A stretch of 64,000 bases of DNA, taken from NCBI GenBank assembly GCA_916613615.1, contig OU744721.1:53764747-53828746 (forward strand), read 5' to 3'. Source of the stretch: Steromphala cineraria (Eukaryota > Mollusca > Gastropoda > Trochida > Trochidae). This document shows, piece after piece, positions 49,619 to 60,976 of this stretch; position 1 is the first letter of the stretch; each line of letters begins with the position of its first letter. The notes beneath the pieces are model-generated. The model was not told the DNA's origin, did not search any database, and saw only the letters and a list, made by a program, of their open reading frames with translations. The position numbers were made by a program, and so were the translations under genes.

Positions 49619-51490
49619 GAAGCTAATGGGAAATAGGTCGTGTAAGGATTATCAATGGAAAGCTTGGCCTCACCTCAACAATGTAATCAACACTGTGTAT
49701 CCGGCTACATCAAACAGTGTGTACTTGTCTATTTGACAGAAGTACTCTCAGATACGTCAGTACATAACAGATCTATCAACAGCTTTAGAAAACCCATCTC
49801 TCTAGCTCACTGTAAATCCGGCATAGAGAAGGAAACGTCTGCAATACTGCCACTTTTCTTTTGTTATTAACGTCATATTGAATGTTTTCCTTAACAACAC
49901 TATTTCTCATTAAAACAGGAGGCATTAAGGACTGCGTGAGGCTTCAAAAATTGATATCTGTTCATATCATGACACTTGTCATATAAGAGCTGTGAAGACT
50001 TTATCTCAAGTCTAGTTTTACAAGGTGTCTAAATAGACGTCATGTTCGTGTCATCAAGGACTAAATGGATGCCTTGGTCAATTCACATCAAGTATCTAAA
50101 TAAATACATTGTATTATGTCATAACAGGATATCTTTCCGAATATGTAAGAAAGGTATATTCATAAAAGATCTTCTATATTTTTTATATACATTGTATGTA
50201 AATTTTTCAAAAATGTCATTATTTTGAAAATTAAGGTCAGATTAATCTATAACCTCACATCGATGGAACAAGAGCATACAAGGATACAATATACAATATA
50301 CAAATAAATCAAGATAGCAGAGATAGTCCACCCTATTGTAACGTCATAGTTGTATCACCAACCTCTTACATCTCTCTGATCAAATATATATAGTAAACGT
50401 ATAGAAACATATATATTTATTTCACGGATACGATTTCAAAACCCATTTCACTCCAAGAAGAGTCCCTAGAGTCACATTTATTCTACATCCGTGACCCTAA
50501 CCGTGACCTCAGGTAATGACGAAACAGTTACAATAATAGACAGGTGTGTTCAAGGGTAGTTTTCCTGGTTAGTTCGTCTAATGGATATAGAGTCTCCCAC
50601 GCGTAGCTTTAGCCTATATCCGGAAGTCATATCGCGTGGTGTAAATAATCACTTCCCAGCTTAAAGTTTCAACACGATGAAATTTGTTATGAAATGGAAT
50701 AAAGGATCTGAAATCCATTATGAAACTGATAACTAATGTTTGTATGTTTTGTCCCTATTTTAAGACTATTACGACACGAAAGTGGGACGCACATGACAAG
50801 CTAAAGAGCTTCAAACTAAATATAGAAGTGCATATGCAATCCTCATATCTTTATGTATTTTCCCACGACGAAAAATACCGGCTTTCTGACAAGTGCTCCA
50901 CGTGTATTAAGAACAAATATACTTAAGCCAGCAACTATCCATGATGTGAATCGGATATAAGTAGATTGTCATCTACCTCGTTGAGCCTTGAAGAGTTATT
51001 CAAGCGGAACATGTCAAGTAAATCATGTTTTAGAATTTATGTAATGAACTGTATGAGCTGACGGGTGAATTATGATAGATAGGAAAATGTGGCTTGTATG
51101 ATACAGTTTAGCTTTGACAAATAAACCATCTATCAACGTCGCCTATATATAAGGAAAAGCCTCGTAGAACGCATGTAACCTTTTGTCTCCACCTTCCCCC
51201 TAGTGGAATATCCTACATCGGGAATGTTGTTGGAATTTTTAAACGTTTTTGACTCCGAGGCCTTGAAATACATGAAATTGTCATGAGTTACTTGGTATTT
51301 TTTGACATATGCATATTTTTAAATATGTGTTTTTTCGAATTGTTCTTAATCTTTACTTATCTAACGTTTGATGCGTATACTGTTTAACCTGCTACCCAGG
51401 ATAACTCTTGGAATGTATATATCAAAATAATTTCTTACGGGTGATATCGAAACGTATAGGAGTTGTAAAAGATTATTGTACACAGGGTCA
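49619..51490. other. Unassigned DNA
   Basis: No supported gene. Several overlapping short frames (about 61-71 codons near 49655-50227 and 50720) have no domain. An ETS-type CCGGAAGT lies near 50620. Confidence 0.45.
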
Positions 51491-51496
51491 AATTGC

Positions 51497-51595
51497 AATT
51501 CATTCATCCATTCAGTTATATATTCATTCATTCATCGTTCGTGCGTTCGTTCGTTCATACGTGCATTCGTTAATTTGTTCATTCGTTCGTTCAAT
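51497..51595. repeat. Degenerate (TTCA/TTCG)n tract
   Basis: TTCATTCATCC, then TTCGTTCGTGCG-type tetranucleotides, CATTCGTTCGTTCA at the end. Imperfect, so an older microsatellite. Confidence 0.85.
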
Positions 51596-51887
51596 ACCAA
51601 CGAAATCAAAGTGATACAATTAAAGTATGACTATACCTGATTTTAGTTACAAAAATACTACCAAGCACCTGTCCTAAGGTTTATATACGTTTATGTGAAC
51701 GATATAGCATATCTTACACATCAATGTCTCTTGTCATATTCACGATCGAGTAAATCCATCTTAGCTTAATGAGCCAAAAGCTATCGGCACCCTCGCTGGG
51801 CTATTTTAAGCTACCACTAGACACGATAAAGAAAACAAAACCATCAAAATCTACTCTAATCAGTCATAATATACCTTTTTCTTCCAG

Positions 51888-51919
51888 GTCACCTGAGAAA
51901 CAGGTGACATTAGCAGGTG
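51888..51919. promoter_or_regulatory. Clustered CAGGTG E-boxes
   Basis: GTCACCTG and CAGGTGAC form an inverted pair separated by five bases (51888-51908), with a third CAGGTG at 51914-51919. Paired CACCTG sites are the bipartite target of ZEB/Snail-type zinc-finger repressors. Function is not shown. Confidence 0.3.
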
Positions 51920-52145
51920 AGCACTAACGCTACCTGGTTTTGATATCCTCTGGTGACATTAAAGCCATTCCGAAATAGACAACAAGTCAGATATGTACAC
52001 AATGGGTGAAATACACGCCAGTGAAATCTACAAGTATTAAGAGGAGTCGGCGGATGAACAAATACCAAGGCTGTGTTTACATGGGGGCTTCGTTTCTCCA
52101 TGTTATCTCTCACTCGGGCTTTTAAAACACACCGATGGAGCTGGT

Positions 52146-52470
52146 TAAGGCTGTGTTTACACGCTCTCATATTGAATATATTATTTTCACGATGTCTCAT
52201 ATGATAATCAATGTTAATGCAAAGCATCATTACATTAAGACGAGAAATTATTTAACGTAATTGATTAAGTTTCGTATATGTAGCTTGTAGGGCTCTGTTT
52301 ACTTCTCTTATTAGAAACATTATTTTAAAATCACGATGTCTCAAATGATAAGCAATGTTAATGCAAATCAAAGTATCATTATATTTAGACGAGAAAGTAT
52401 TTAACTCAATTGATAAAGTATCGTATCGGTTTCCTTCTCTTATTAGAAACATTTTTCAATCATGATGATC
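52146..52470. repeat. Tandem repeat, ~143-bp unit, about 2.2 copies
   Basis: CACGATGTCTCA at 52189 and 52332. Also shared are GGCTNTGTTTAC, ATGATAANCAATGTTAATGC and the block GACGAGAAANTATTTAAC. A third partial start, CTTCTCTTATTAGAAACAT, occurs near 52433. Minus frames at 51910-52230 and 52252-52452 are repeat-derived. Confidence 0.8.
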
Positions 52471-52914
52471 GTTTTTGCATATAATTTCGTTAAATGATAA
52501 ATGATCGTCGTGCCTAACAACACTGTGTAAATAGCAACAGTTGATAAAGGAGAAACTGCATCAAAGCGATGGATTTCTTTATCGTGTAGACAAGAGGCAG
52601 TTGACATACAGAGTAGTGATAGAAATTCCTTCACGATGTTAGCGAGTCGTGACCGTCTCAAAATATACCAGTCACCACCGAACCTGAGATAGTAATATAT
52701 CCCTGGAATAAAGTTCAAAAAGTTTGACAGCTGGAGGTAAAATGAAATAAATGACTTACTGTAAATAGGCTAGAGTTTGGAGTCCAGTTAAACATGTGTT
52801 TAAATCCTCGAATATCTTACAGGAGAGGTGATACACTGACGGAGGCTAAGAAGTAGTGATGTCACACAAGTTAACGGGGATTCCTCTATCTGCCGTTAGT
52901 TAGCCTTAGGCTTC

Positions 52915-53283
52915 GCGCATGCGCAGTCGGCACTCTTTACCCTTTTTTTCTTGGCTGAGGAGAGACGACAGTTTTATGACTCTGAGGCGATTGAAACTTT
53001 CAGCCAGTTCATTAACCGGCCCATTATAAAGTATAAAGGACTGAGACTTAACCCAATCAGTGTTTGTCTATTTAGGAGTTTTGTTTTTCCAATTAGACTG
53101 GCCTCAGACAGAAGCTGTGATAATACAGGGAAACCCCCCTCGGCTATATATGACGTATACAGACCTAGCTGGTTTGTATCCGGAAATAAACCAAGAAATT
53201 GTTTAGTTCGTATATTGCATTGTTTACACTATTCACGTGGAGCACGGTTTTCACATAATTGTGGGCATTATCTTTGTAAATAA
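52915..53283 (+). promoter_or_regulatory. NRF1 palindrome upstream of a 110-codon frame
   Basis: GCGCATGCGC at 52915-52924 is a full NRF1-type palindrome. Twenty-seven bases downstream a plus-strand frame of 110 codons opens (52951-53283), beginning on a TTG codon with no ATG at that point. I recognise no domain in its product (an IIKYKG motif near residue 25 and several Cys near the C-terminus). A spliced gene with its promoter here is possible; the frame itself is weakly supported as coding. Confidence 0.3.
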
Positions 53284-54055
53284 TCCCTACAGGGATTTTT
53301 GAATTTGTTTTCTGATTTCAAACTTTCAATTTCAAGAACATACTTATGAGAATGTGTATCAATAGTATTACGGAACAATCGATCGATAAAATTCAAATAC
53401 GACAAATGAAATAAAAGTTTTTTTTGGTAATAGTGCATTTTTCGATTTTGTAATATATGTTGTTGTACGTCCTAAAGTGTTATACTGACCTTTTTATATA
53501 ATAGGATGTAAAAGAACCCGGATATCACCTATTGAATTGAGTAAAATTCTGAGAAAAATACTAATTTATCATCACTCCTCCATCCGTTAAAAGGGTGATC
53601 CCCTTTTATATAACATATACATTCCTCTCTCTTTCGGACTAAGGGGATTTGATTTAGGTTTCGTACCATCATTGTGGATGGGGAAATTACAGAAAAGCTA
53701 TTAGATAAAAGATAATAAAGGGGTTAAATCTCTTAATTCCAAGCACAAACAAGTCTGTCTTCTCTTCTCGTAAAATCCCACATAGCTAAAAAATCCCTTA
53801 TAAACAGATAACCGGACAGACAGATATTGTAATAAAGTCTCACCTCGATTTATCACGTGCACATATGTATAATTACATCATATTAAAACAACAGGTAAAA
53901 CACACAAATTCACCCACAGTGGGGTTATGAGAGACTATATTGCGGAAGAAGTAAATGATAAATTAAACTACATAATAAAATACATTAAAATATGTATGAT
54001 GTGAAGAGAGTAAAACTTCCATGAAACAACTACACGTTTAAAAACCAAATCAAGG
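53284..54055. other. Unassigned DNA
   Basis: No gene. A small inverted repeat AAAGGG-TGAT-CCCCTTTT lies near 53592-53607. Confidence 0.4.
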
Positions 54056-54059
54056 GTAT

Positions 54060-54552
54060 GAATAATAGCACTTTTACAGTTTCGTACTTCAAGCAGTGAT
54101 CTTATGATATCGCAGGGTAGAAAATTTGGTCTACCTAAAAGTGAAAGACTTTGCCCACTTTGTATCATCCCAAATGTAGTAACATAATACCATGTCTGTC
54201 TTGTCTGTCCATTTTATGATGACTTAAGATGAAATTTTTTGCCAAGTCGGTATTACAAATTCCGCTCTGAGTGTAAACTTGGACTTCTGTTTACCACAAA
54301 AAAATGAACTTATAATTAATAATCTTGCTAAATTTTCATTCTTTGCACTCAAAATGAGAAGCAAGCAGTTGTCCATAACCTAACTTGTAACTTTTATCAC
54401 CATTTGTCTATGGTCTCGGATATCACTTGCTGTGTATTGTGAATGGATTGTTATATGTGCTTGTGGCGCAACATCTTTAAAATGTAAAACTATGTATTGT
54501 AAAATGGGCCTGTGGCCTGATTTACTGAAATAAACTACTACTACTAATACTA
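54060..54552 (+). pseudogene. Decayed LINE 3' end with (CTA)n tail
   Basis: The plus strand from 54062 translates to IIALLQFRTSSSDL, then GLPKSERLCPLC and, after a stop codon, YHVCLVCPFYDDLR and another stop. The Cys/His spacing C-x2-C-x9-H-x4-C matches the zinc-ribbon-like C-terminal region of LINE reverse-transcriptase proteins and is the same as in the copy at 58.4 kb. The 3' end has GGGCCTGTGGCC, then GAAATAAACTACTACTACTA, a (CTA)n tail. 5'-truncated, with at least two nonsense changes. The minus-strand frame 53968-54168 is its shadow. Confidence 0.8.
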
Positions 54553-55440
54553 GCACGCATGGATAAAATTGAATGGCAGGTTTTTGCAACAGCAAATAAA
54601 ACGATAGGATGTGAGAGTATAAGACCTACTTTGACTGTATCACAGAGATGCTTAACCTCTCCAAATTTGAAGACGTAAAATAGAAATACCTGCATAAGCT
54701 GTATTGTGTTGAAATCAGGAAACCTGTTCCCTAAAAATAATCGTTTTTTTTTTATAGAATAAATTCTATAATTATTCTATACCTGACTTATATTTGACCC
54801 TTCGCGCCTATAAAATAGATAGTTTATAGAATTGTAGTGAACAGTGAACATTTCAAAATTAATTAGTTTTACAAATTGACCACTTTTATTTACGAGATCT
54901 ATCACTATTTTGATTATTTTACTAATTTAGCGAATGCGTTCCCCTAATTGAAAGCTATTCTATTTTATGAGTTATCAATTTCAATAAATAAAAACCATTG
55001 TTAGCACAACAAAAATATTGAATTCATAAATTGTGAGCAAATAAAATATTACCGATACAAACTGTTGAATGAACAGGTTATATCAAACACACAAACTTAT
55101 ACAGTTTGTATAAACAATTCAAAACTTTACACAAACGCATATACCTGCAATATTATTAATATATGTATTATTGTACACAATGAAGATTGTGTTAATACAA
55201 ACTGTATCTTAGTACAAATGACAATTTGCAATGATGAATTTAGGTTGTAAAACTGTTATCATGTTGATATAAAACCTGATGATCAATATATATCCTGTAA
55301 ATCGATGTTTTGACGCAATAACATAATTATAATAAACGGACACATACGTAAATTCTTATATTTGTCTTCATTTCTTTTCATGATATATCAATATTTTGAC
55401 ATAGCCAGGGTACCTCTGTGCAAAGGATAAACTGTTGCTA
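54553..55440. other. Unassigned AT-rich DNA
   Basis: Nothing recognised. A self-complementary ATAGAATAAATTCTAT lies at about 54756-54771, followed by a second TATTCTAT near 54774. Confidence 0.4.
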
Positions 55441-55462
55441 GGGAAAATGCAGCCCCAGAAAT

Positions 55463-55715
55463 CCTAGCCTCAATAATACTCGCTACACTCCCGATATTGA
55501 GTCTAGTAAGATGTAGTAGCGGGCCGTGTCAGCCGATCTATCGACTTGACCAATCAGGGCTCCTCGTACCAAGCCGCTATTGTATGCGTTCGCACATACA
55601 TATAACGTTGGTGGGTCATAGACCAGCGAAAGGTCGGCTGACGTGACCTGCTACTACATTTTGCGAGACTCAATATTAGGAGTGTAGCGAGTATTATTGA
55701 GGCTAGGTTTACTTA
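55463..55715. mobile_element. Short TIR element, family X copy 1
   Basis: CCTAGCCTCAATAATACTCG at the left pairs with CGAGTATTATTGAGGCTAGG at the right. Pairing continues inward (CTACACTCC-ATATTGAGTCT, ATGTAGTAGC, GTCAGCCGA). The right end extends to GGTTTACTTA; the left end lacks that outer part. Related to 56602-56826. Confidence 0.85.
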
Positions 55716-55945
55716 GACTGGAGTAAATGTTGTAGAAGAGATACAGAATCAGTTACGCTAATGCACACTCGTTTCTTTATAGTATCTCTTTATACAAGCA
55801 CACTTTCTATCGAAAGAGGATATATACATCTGCAAAGAAGTATTGCAAAACCAGTTCTTTTATAGATCACTGTAGCCATAAGATTCAATCATCTTCGATG
55901 AAGATCCAAGTCACATTTATATTAAGTGATGTTTTAGGTTTAACC

Positions 55946-56258
55946 CATTCTCTCCCCGCAGAGTTAGATCAAGTCATGAAATGTTTTCAGAGCCTCTGTT
56001 CCAGTTAGCCGTGTTTGTGGGTTAGAATGGGAGATGCCTGATGGGATGCAATCAAATATAGTTATGGAATCAGCGACGCTGCTCAAAATCATCATTTTGG
56101 CGAGATAAACCACCACTTCCATGCGAGAAGTGGTGTCATATTCTAAAACAATTCAAATGGATTGTGGTGCCTTTTTCTTTTTTTACCCGGGAAAAAAACG
56201 GATACCAGGGATTTTATCCTTTTTTTTATCTCATCTGTCTCTGCGGGGAGAGAGTTGA
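55946..56258. mobile_element. Second copy of the 824-1158 TIR family
   Basis: Left CATTCTCTCCCCGCAGAG, followed by TAGATCAAGTCATGAAATGTT as in the first copy; right CTCTGCGGGGAGAGAGTTG. The ends have CCCCGCAG where copy 1 has CCCCACAG. The interior differs and the flanks no longer show a clean 9-bp duplication, so it is older or internally rearranged. The 79-codon plus frame at 56162-56401 overlaps its right half and is not a gene. Confidence 0.75.
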
Positions 56259-56600
56259 TTATACCAAGTCAGGAGGTATGCAAACCAGCAAACTCTACAA
56301 TATCTTCCTTATTATTCAAATCAGTTAGAAGTATCCCGTTTAAAACAGCCATATTTCATCTTACAAATTGTTTTACTATAACAGGAATGTTCGATTTGTA
56401 GAGGTTGCTATTGTTGACGATAGACAACCAAATATACGAAAGCGAGTCAGAATTTGTTTTGACAACATCAAATGAGTTCAAAGGTTTGTTTATGCAAAGT
56501 ATTTGAAACGAGAAAGGGAAATAATATTGTCAAATTGTTGCTTTTTAAAACATGGACATGACTTTATTTTGTATTTTATAACATGTCTATAAATGTCTGT
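56259..56600. other. Unassigned spacer between two TIR elements
   Basis: AT-rich. Nothing recognised. Confidence 0.4.
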
Positions 56601-56601
56601 C

Positions 56602-56826
56602 TAAGTAAACCTAGCCTCAAGATTATCCGTTTCACCCCTGTACTGAGTCTAGCAAGGCCTAGTAGAAGTTCACGACCAACGTTATACGTGCGAAGGCAGA
56701 CTTTTGTGGTTTGATAAGATGAGTCCTGATTGGTCAATTCGATACGTGGGCTGACGCGACCCTCTACTAGGCATTTCTAGACTAGTAAAGGAAAGAAACG
56801 GTTGATATTGAGGCTAGGTTTACTTA
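56602..56826. mobile_element. Short TIR element, family X copy 2
   Basis: TAAGTAAACCTAGCCTCAA at the left is the exact complement of the right end TTGAGGCTAGGTTTACTTA. The interior shares CCTGATTGGTCAA, GGCTGACG-GACC and CTACTAG with copy 1 in inverted orientation. The similarity of the outer flanks (AAATGT nearby on both sides) suggests the true termini may lie a few tens of bases further out. Confidence 0.85.
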
Positions 56827-57079
56827 CACTGCTATAAATGTATACTTATCTTCACCAATATCAATTCAATGGTATTGATGTCAGTTAAAATTTATATACT
56901 TTTTGCGGATCCTTGTCATTTATCTTCGAAACTATGTCATAATTAGGGAACTTTAATGCTCCAAAAATCAAATTGACGTAACTAGTTCAAAACATAATTG
57001 TCAATTATAAATAATGACATGACACTGTTCAGATACAAAATACTTTAACACCCAGGTTGTAGTTGACAATATTTTCACC

Positions 57080-57445
57080 TTAAAGGGGAAGTAGCACGGG
57101 GTTTTTTTTCAAATTTTATACTTTAAAATTTTCACTTATAATTGTACGTTAATGCTAAATATATCATTTTGCTAGTGTAAAATATCTCATTACACAAACC
57201 AATCATCCGTAGTCAGAGAACAAATCATTAAGATTCACATACAGTCCATAGGCGGCCATTTTTGTGTGAACATCTTTAATTCAATTTGTGTAAGAAAAAG
57301 GAATCGCATGGCTGAACTTGACATTATATATTTGATTTATAACTACTTCATTAGTTTGAATACCTTGTCTTTCAATTGGAACCATTTATTTTCAATTTCC
57401 TGATATTACCTATATTCCCCCTAAAACGTGCTACTGCCTCTTTAA
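57080..57445 (+). mobile_element. TTAA-flanked MITE, copy 4
   Basis: TTAA on both sides. Left end AGGGGAAGTAGCACGGG with substitutions, right CGTGCTACTGCCTCT. Internal GGCGGCCATTTTTGTGTGAA retained. More diverged than copies 1-3. Confidence 0.9.
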
Positions 57446-57984
57446 TTACATAACATCTTGAAGGGAAATCTAGATCTGAAGTAAATCACACTGAAAAATT
57501 CTATTTTCATAGACTTATGTCTTAATATATTTAATAAAATAATCGGTTTTAGATCTATCTTTCAGAGACAGAATAGTAGACATGGATACGTACATCGTAA
57601 GTACAGTAGACCTGAAGATATACTGACCATTGATATAAGTTTATAAGTAGCAATTTCATTTAATATCCAATATTTATGTTTATTAGATTCACCTATATGT
57701 CAAAACACGAGTGACCCATAAAATTGGAATAGGCCTTGGTGACAAGTTTGACCCACTTGTGCAAGCTTATATAGGTGAAAAGTCCCGCGGCAGTGACCTG
57801 CACGAGTTACCTCCCCTGGAAGGGTCCCCTGAAGTGACAGGTGAAGGGGTGTTTGTATCTATGTTTACATACACCTACCTGCTGATGCGTACGATGTACT
57901 AGCCTGTGTTCCTTGATACAATGATAATGTAAATACATCATTATACATATTTTCCACCCTCATTCTTCCTCGTGTAAACTTTGC
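57446..57984. other. Unassigned DNA
   Basis: No supported gene. A 63-codon plus frame at 57711-57902 lies in a locally GC-richer patch with CACCTG/CAGGTG words and has no domain. Confidence 0.4.
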
Positions 57985-59310
57985 ACTACATCATACGGAG
58001 TTAACTTGTACTGCCCACCACTTGACGCAATACCTTATGGTGGTGTGGTGGTTTTGGTAGTTAAGTGACCCTGAGAGCTGTGCCAGCTGAAGCTTAGATT
58101 CTCCTGGTAGGGCATATCAGCTGACAGGGTCGTTGGGTAGAAATCAGATTAAATTTGGATTTCCCAAGAGGTTGGAAATGACAATATATTTTTATAAGTT
58201 TATAACGTCTTCAAAATATGTCTGTACAAGAATGGTCTATGTCCACACAGAACTCTGTCTTAATTACTATTCAACGCATAAATCTTTACTAGTGCCAGAG
58301 TTTTATATTTTGAATATGGAAGATAAGGCATTAATTGTGCTATTGTGTAAATTTCGATTTGGTTTCCATGACTTTAAAGTTAACGCTTTACGTAGAAATA
58401 AGGACGTGCCTAGTGATCTCTGTGAATATATATGTAAAAATTGTAATTCTGGTAACATTGAAGACGAATTCCATGTATTATTTGAATGCTCAATATATTA
58501 TTATCTCCGCAATAGATACTTAGCATTTGTATCTCTACATGTACCTGTAAGAGATAAACAAATATTGTCAAGTCTTTTAAATTCCAAAAATATTGATGTT
58601 ATCAAAGCAATAGCAGTGTATTTAAAAAATGTCTTCTATTGTCGAAATGTTGTTACCACGTGATATAAAATATTATCTGCCTCTGTACTATAGGCCCGAA
58701 ATACTGAATAAACTGAATCTGAAACTGAATCAGATTACATTTCAAATGTTCTAAAACTTTGCGGATCATCCGTCTGTTTACTAAATCTTTCGATCCTTTC
58801 GATCTATTCTTTATCTTGACAACACCACTGTATTGAGTAATTGATATAATATATTGAAAGAACGTTGTACTTGTTATGTCCAACACTGGACTCAGTACCT
58901 TATCATGGTGTGGTGGTTTGTGTGCTTCCTTGACCCTCAGAGCTATGCCAGCTGGGGCTTACATGGCACTACTAGGGTCACCCAAGCTGGACAGGTCGAA
59001 GGGTAGAAGCCAGACTACATAAGACGTTTGCATTTTCCATCTATTTACTCAACCTTCAGATGTTTTGATAACCTTGATCTATCCTTATCCTCTCTTTAGG
59101 ATGGCAACATACACGTATTGGATAATTGAAATATGGTTGAAAGAACGTTGTACATGTACTGTCTAACACTTGACTGAGTACCTTATCGTGGTGTGGTGCT
59201 TTGTGTGCTTCGTTGACTCTGGGAGCTATGCCAGCTATTTCTTACATGATCCTGGAAGGGTCACCCAAGCTGGATAGGTCGATGGGTAGAAGTCAGGCTT
59301 CATATGAGAC
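57985..59310 (+). repeat. Array of three 283-bp units, split by a LINE
   Basis: ACCTTATNNTGGTGTGGTG begins a ~115-bp conserved block at 58030, 58895 and 59178; the last two are 283 bp apart. The block ends GGTAGAA-CAGA and contains CCAGCT and AGCTGG (or CAGCTG twice) that could pair. The spacer is also shared (AAAGAACGTTGTAC before each of the last two blocks; TTTACTNAA in both). The first two are 865 bp apart because a LINE fragment of about 586 bp including one target copy sits between them. Such blocks resemble monomeric 5' leaders of LINEs, which is an inference. Confidence 0.8.
58157..58727 (+). pseudogene. 5'-truncated LINE insertion, C-terminal zinc-knuckle fragment
   Basis: An open frame running to 58663 encodes the C-terminal part of a LINE reverse-transcriptase protein: LCKFRFGFHDFKVNALRR, then CKNC (58433-58444), IEDEFH, LFEC and YYYLRNRYL, giving C-x2-C-x9-H-x4-C. 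No reverse-transcriptase catalytic motif is present, so the copy is 5'-truncated and inactive. The 3' end reads CTGAATAAACTGAATCTG, an imperfect CTGAA(T) tail. Direct repeats AATCAGATTA[A/C]ATTT at 58142-58156 and 58728-58742 flank it and are read as the target-site duplication. The frame continues into the upstream repeat by chance, so its apparent start at 58133 (TTG) is not a real start. Confidence 0.88.
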
Positions 59311-60608
59311 AAACCCACCAGCACAATAGTCAATGTGTTGTTCTAAATACTTTAATCATTTCTTTAAAAAAACATGGGTAATTGTTGAAATACTTGAAGC
59401 TTCCAGACTTGGTGTCCGGATCTCGCTATCAAAAAGCTTTCGTTATATTACAGTAGCAAAGGTACTATCATTTGACTCGCTTGTATAAGTTATCATAGTT
59501 ATTCTGACTTGTTACATAATTGTTTTCGTTATATACTAGTGGCTACCACGTTTTGGTGTGTAGTTTGTCTTGCGTAGTCATGTGAATGTATTCGCACCCC
59601 TCTACTCGAGATAAAAAAATGTAAAGGTGTGGCTTGAAGGTTTTCTTCTTATGTCTTATGAAAATAAAACAATAATAAAACCCTTCGGGAATCTTCAAAT
59701 GGCTTTTAAAACCATCATTCAAAATTAATTATTCGTACTCTGTCTTGTGATATGATCATCTGATGTATTGCGATCTTCACTGGCTAAACATCTACATTGC
59801 TTCAGTAATCACTCAGTTATCAGTGGCCACTGCAATGAGTTATTAGCACCTCTACCTCTCGAATTGTGCTTTCAGAGACGTGCATTTTGATTGGTGGAAG
59901 AAATCTGCCTCAGCTTCAGCAGTCAAGGGTTTACATTATCTAATATCTGCGTTACGAGTGAAGCAAATTATCATCTTATTTCAATTAGATTGATCTCTTA
60001 TTCTATTGTTCCTTATTACCTCTCAGATATTTATATAATTTCTCTCCTGATATATATGTTATCGTGAATTTAACATGTTTTTGTCAATTTAAGTAGGATG
60101 ACTTCATCTTTGTTGCGTAATGCCTTTATTCTTAATTTAAAGGAATTGCTACAAACTGAAAGAGCCACTTTGGGGTCACCTATGACAAATTTATAAATAA
60201 TGTCATTTAATCGAAAAGTATCGAATTTTGCAAGAAATTATCATTACAAGCTAATCGATGTTGTATAGTGGCAAAAGCAATGTTTGAAATACTATTGTGA
60301 TCGAAAACCGGACAATCAATACAATGACGCACGTCAATCAGTCAAACGTAATTTTGAAATCTTATCGAAAGCATTCAAAATAACAGTTACAAAATGATAC
60401 TGTTCGATTGGTTATATGAATAGCATCCATGTAAATTGGACGTGTGATTTTGCCTTCCGCGAACATAAATGACTGTTTTACGCTTTTCATTGAAAATAAG
60501 TATTTATCGTATTTAATCGTGAGATTTGGGGGAATTATATAGTTATTTATGACATTAACGTTTGTATCAAAGCCAAATTATATATGATGAAAATCGCTGA
60601 GTGGCTCT
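59311..60608. other. Unassigned DNA
   Basis: No gene, RNA or repeat recognised in 1.3 kb. Confidence 0.45.
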
Positions 60609-60976
60609 TTAAAGGGGCAGTAGCACGCTTTTAGGGGGAATATAAGGTGATGTCAGGAAAATGAAAATGAATGGTTCCAATTGAAAGACAATGTATTTAA
60701 ACTAAATGGAGCAGTAATAATTCAAATATTTAACATAAAGTTTAGCGATGCGATTCCCTTTTCTTACACAAAATTAATTAAAGGTGTTCACACAAAATGG
60801 CCGCCAACGGATTTTATGTGAATCTTCATACTTTGTTCTCTGACTATTGATGATTGGCTTGTGTAATGAAATTTTTGACACCGTCAAAATAATACATATA
60901 GCATTAACTTACAATTATCAATCAGTGAAATATTTAGAGTACAAAATTATCAAAAAACGTGCTACTGCCCCATTAA
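60609..60976 (-). mobile_element. TTAA-flanked MITE, copy 5 (reverse)
   Basis: TTAA on both sides. Left AGGGGCAGTAGCACGCTTTT followed by AGGGGGAATATAAGGTGATG, so the element is inverted relative to copies 1-4; right CGTGCTACTGCCCCA. Contains CACAAAATGGCCGCCAAC. The 93-codon plus frame at 60847-61128 starts inside it and is repeat-derived. Confidence 0.93.

Noticed and set aside
53968..54168. 66-codon minus-strand frame
   Set aside because: It is the antisense shadow of a decayed LINE C-terminal region on the plus strand.
58133..58156. Start of the LINE reading frame at 58133
   Set aside because: These bases belong to the repeat unit and target duplication upstream of the insertion; the frame is open through the junction by chance and begins on TTG.
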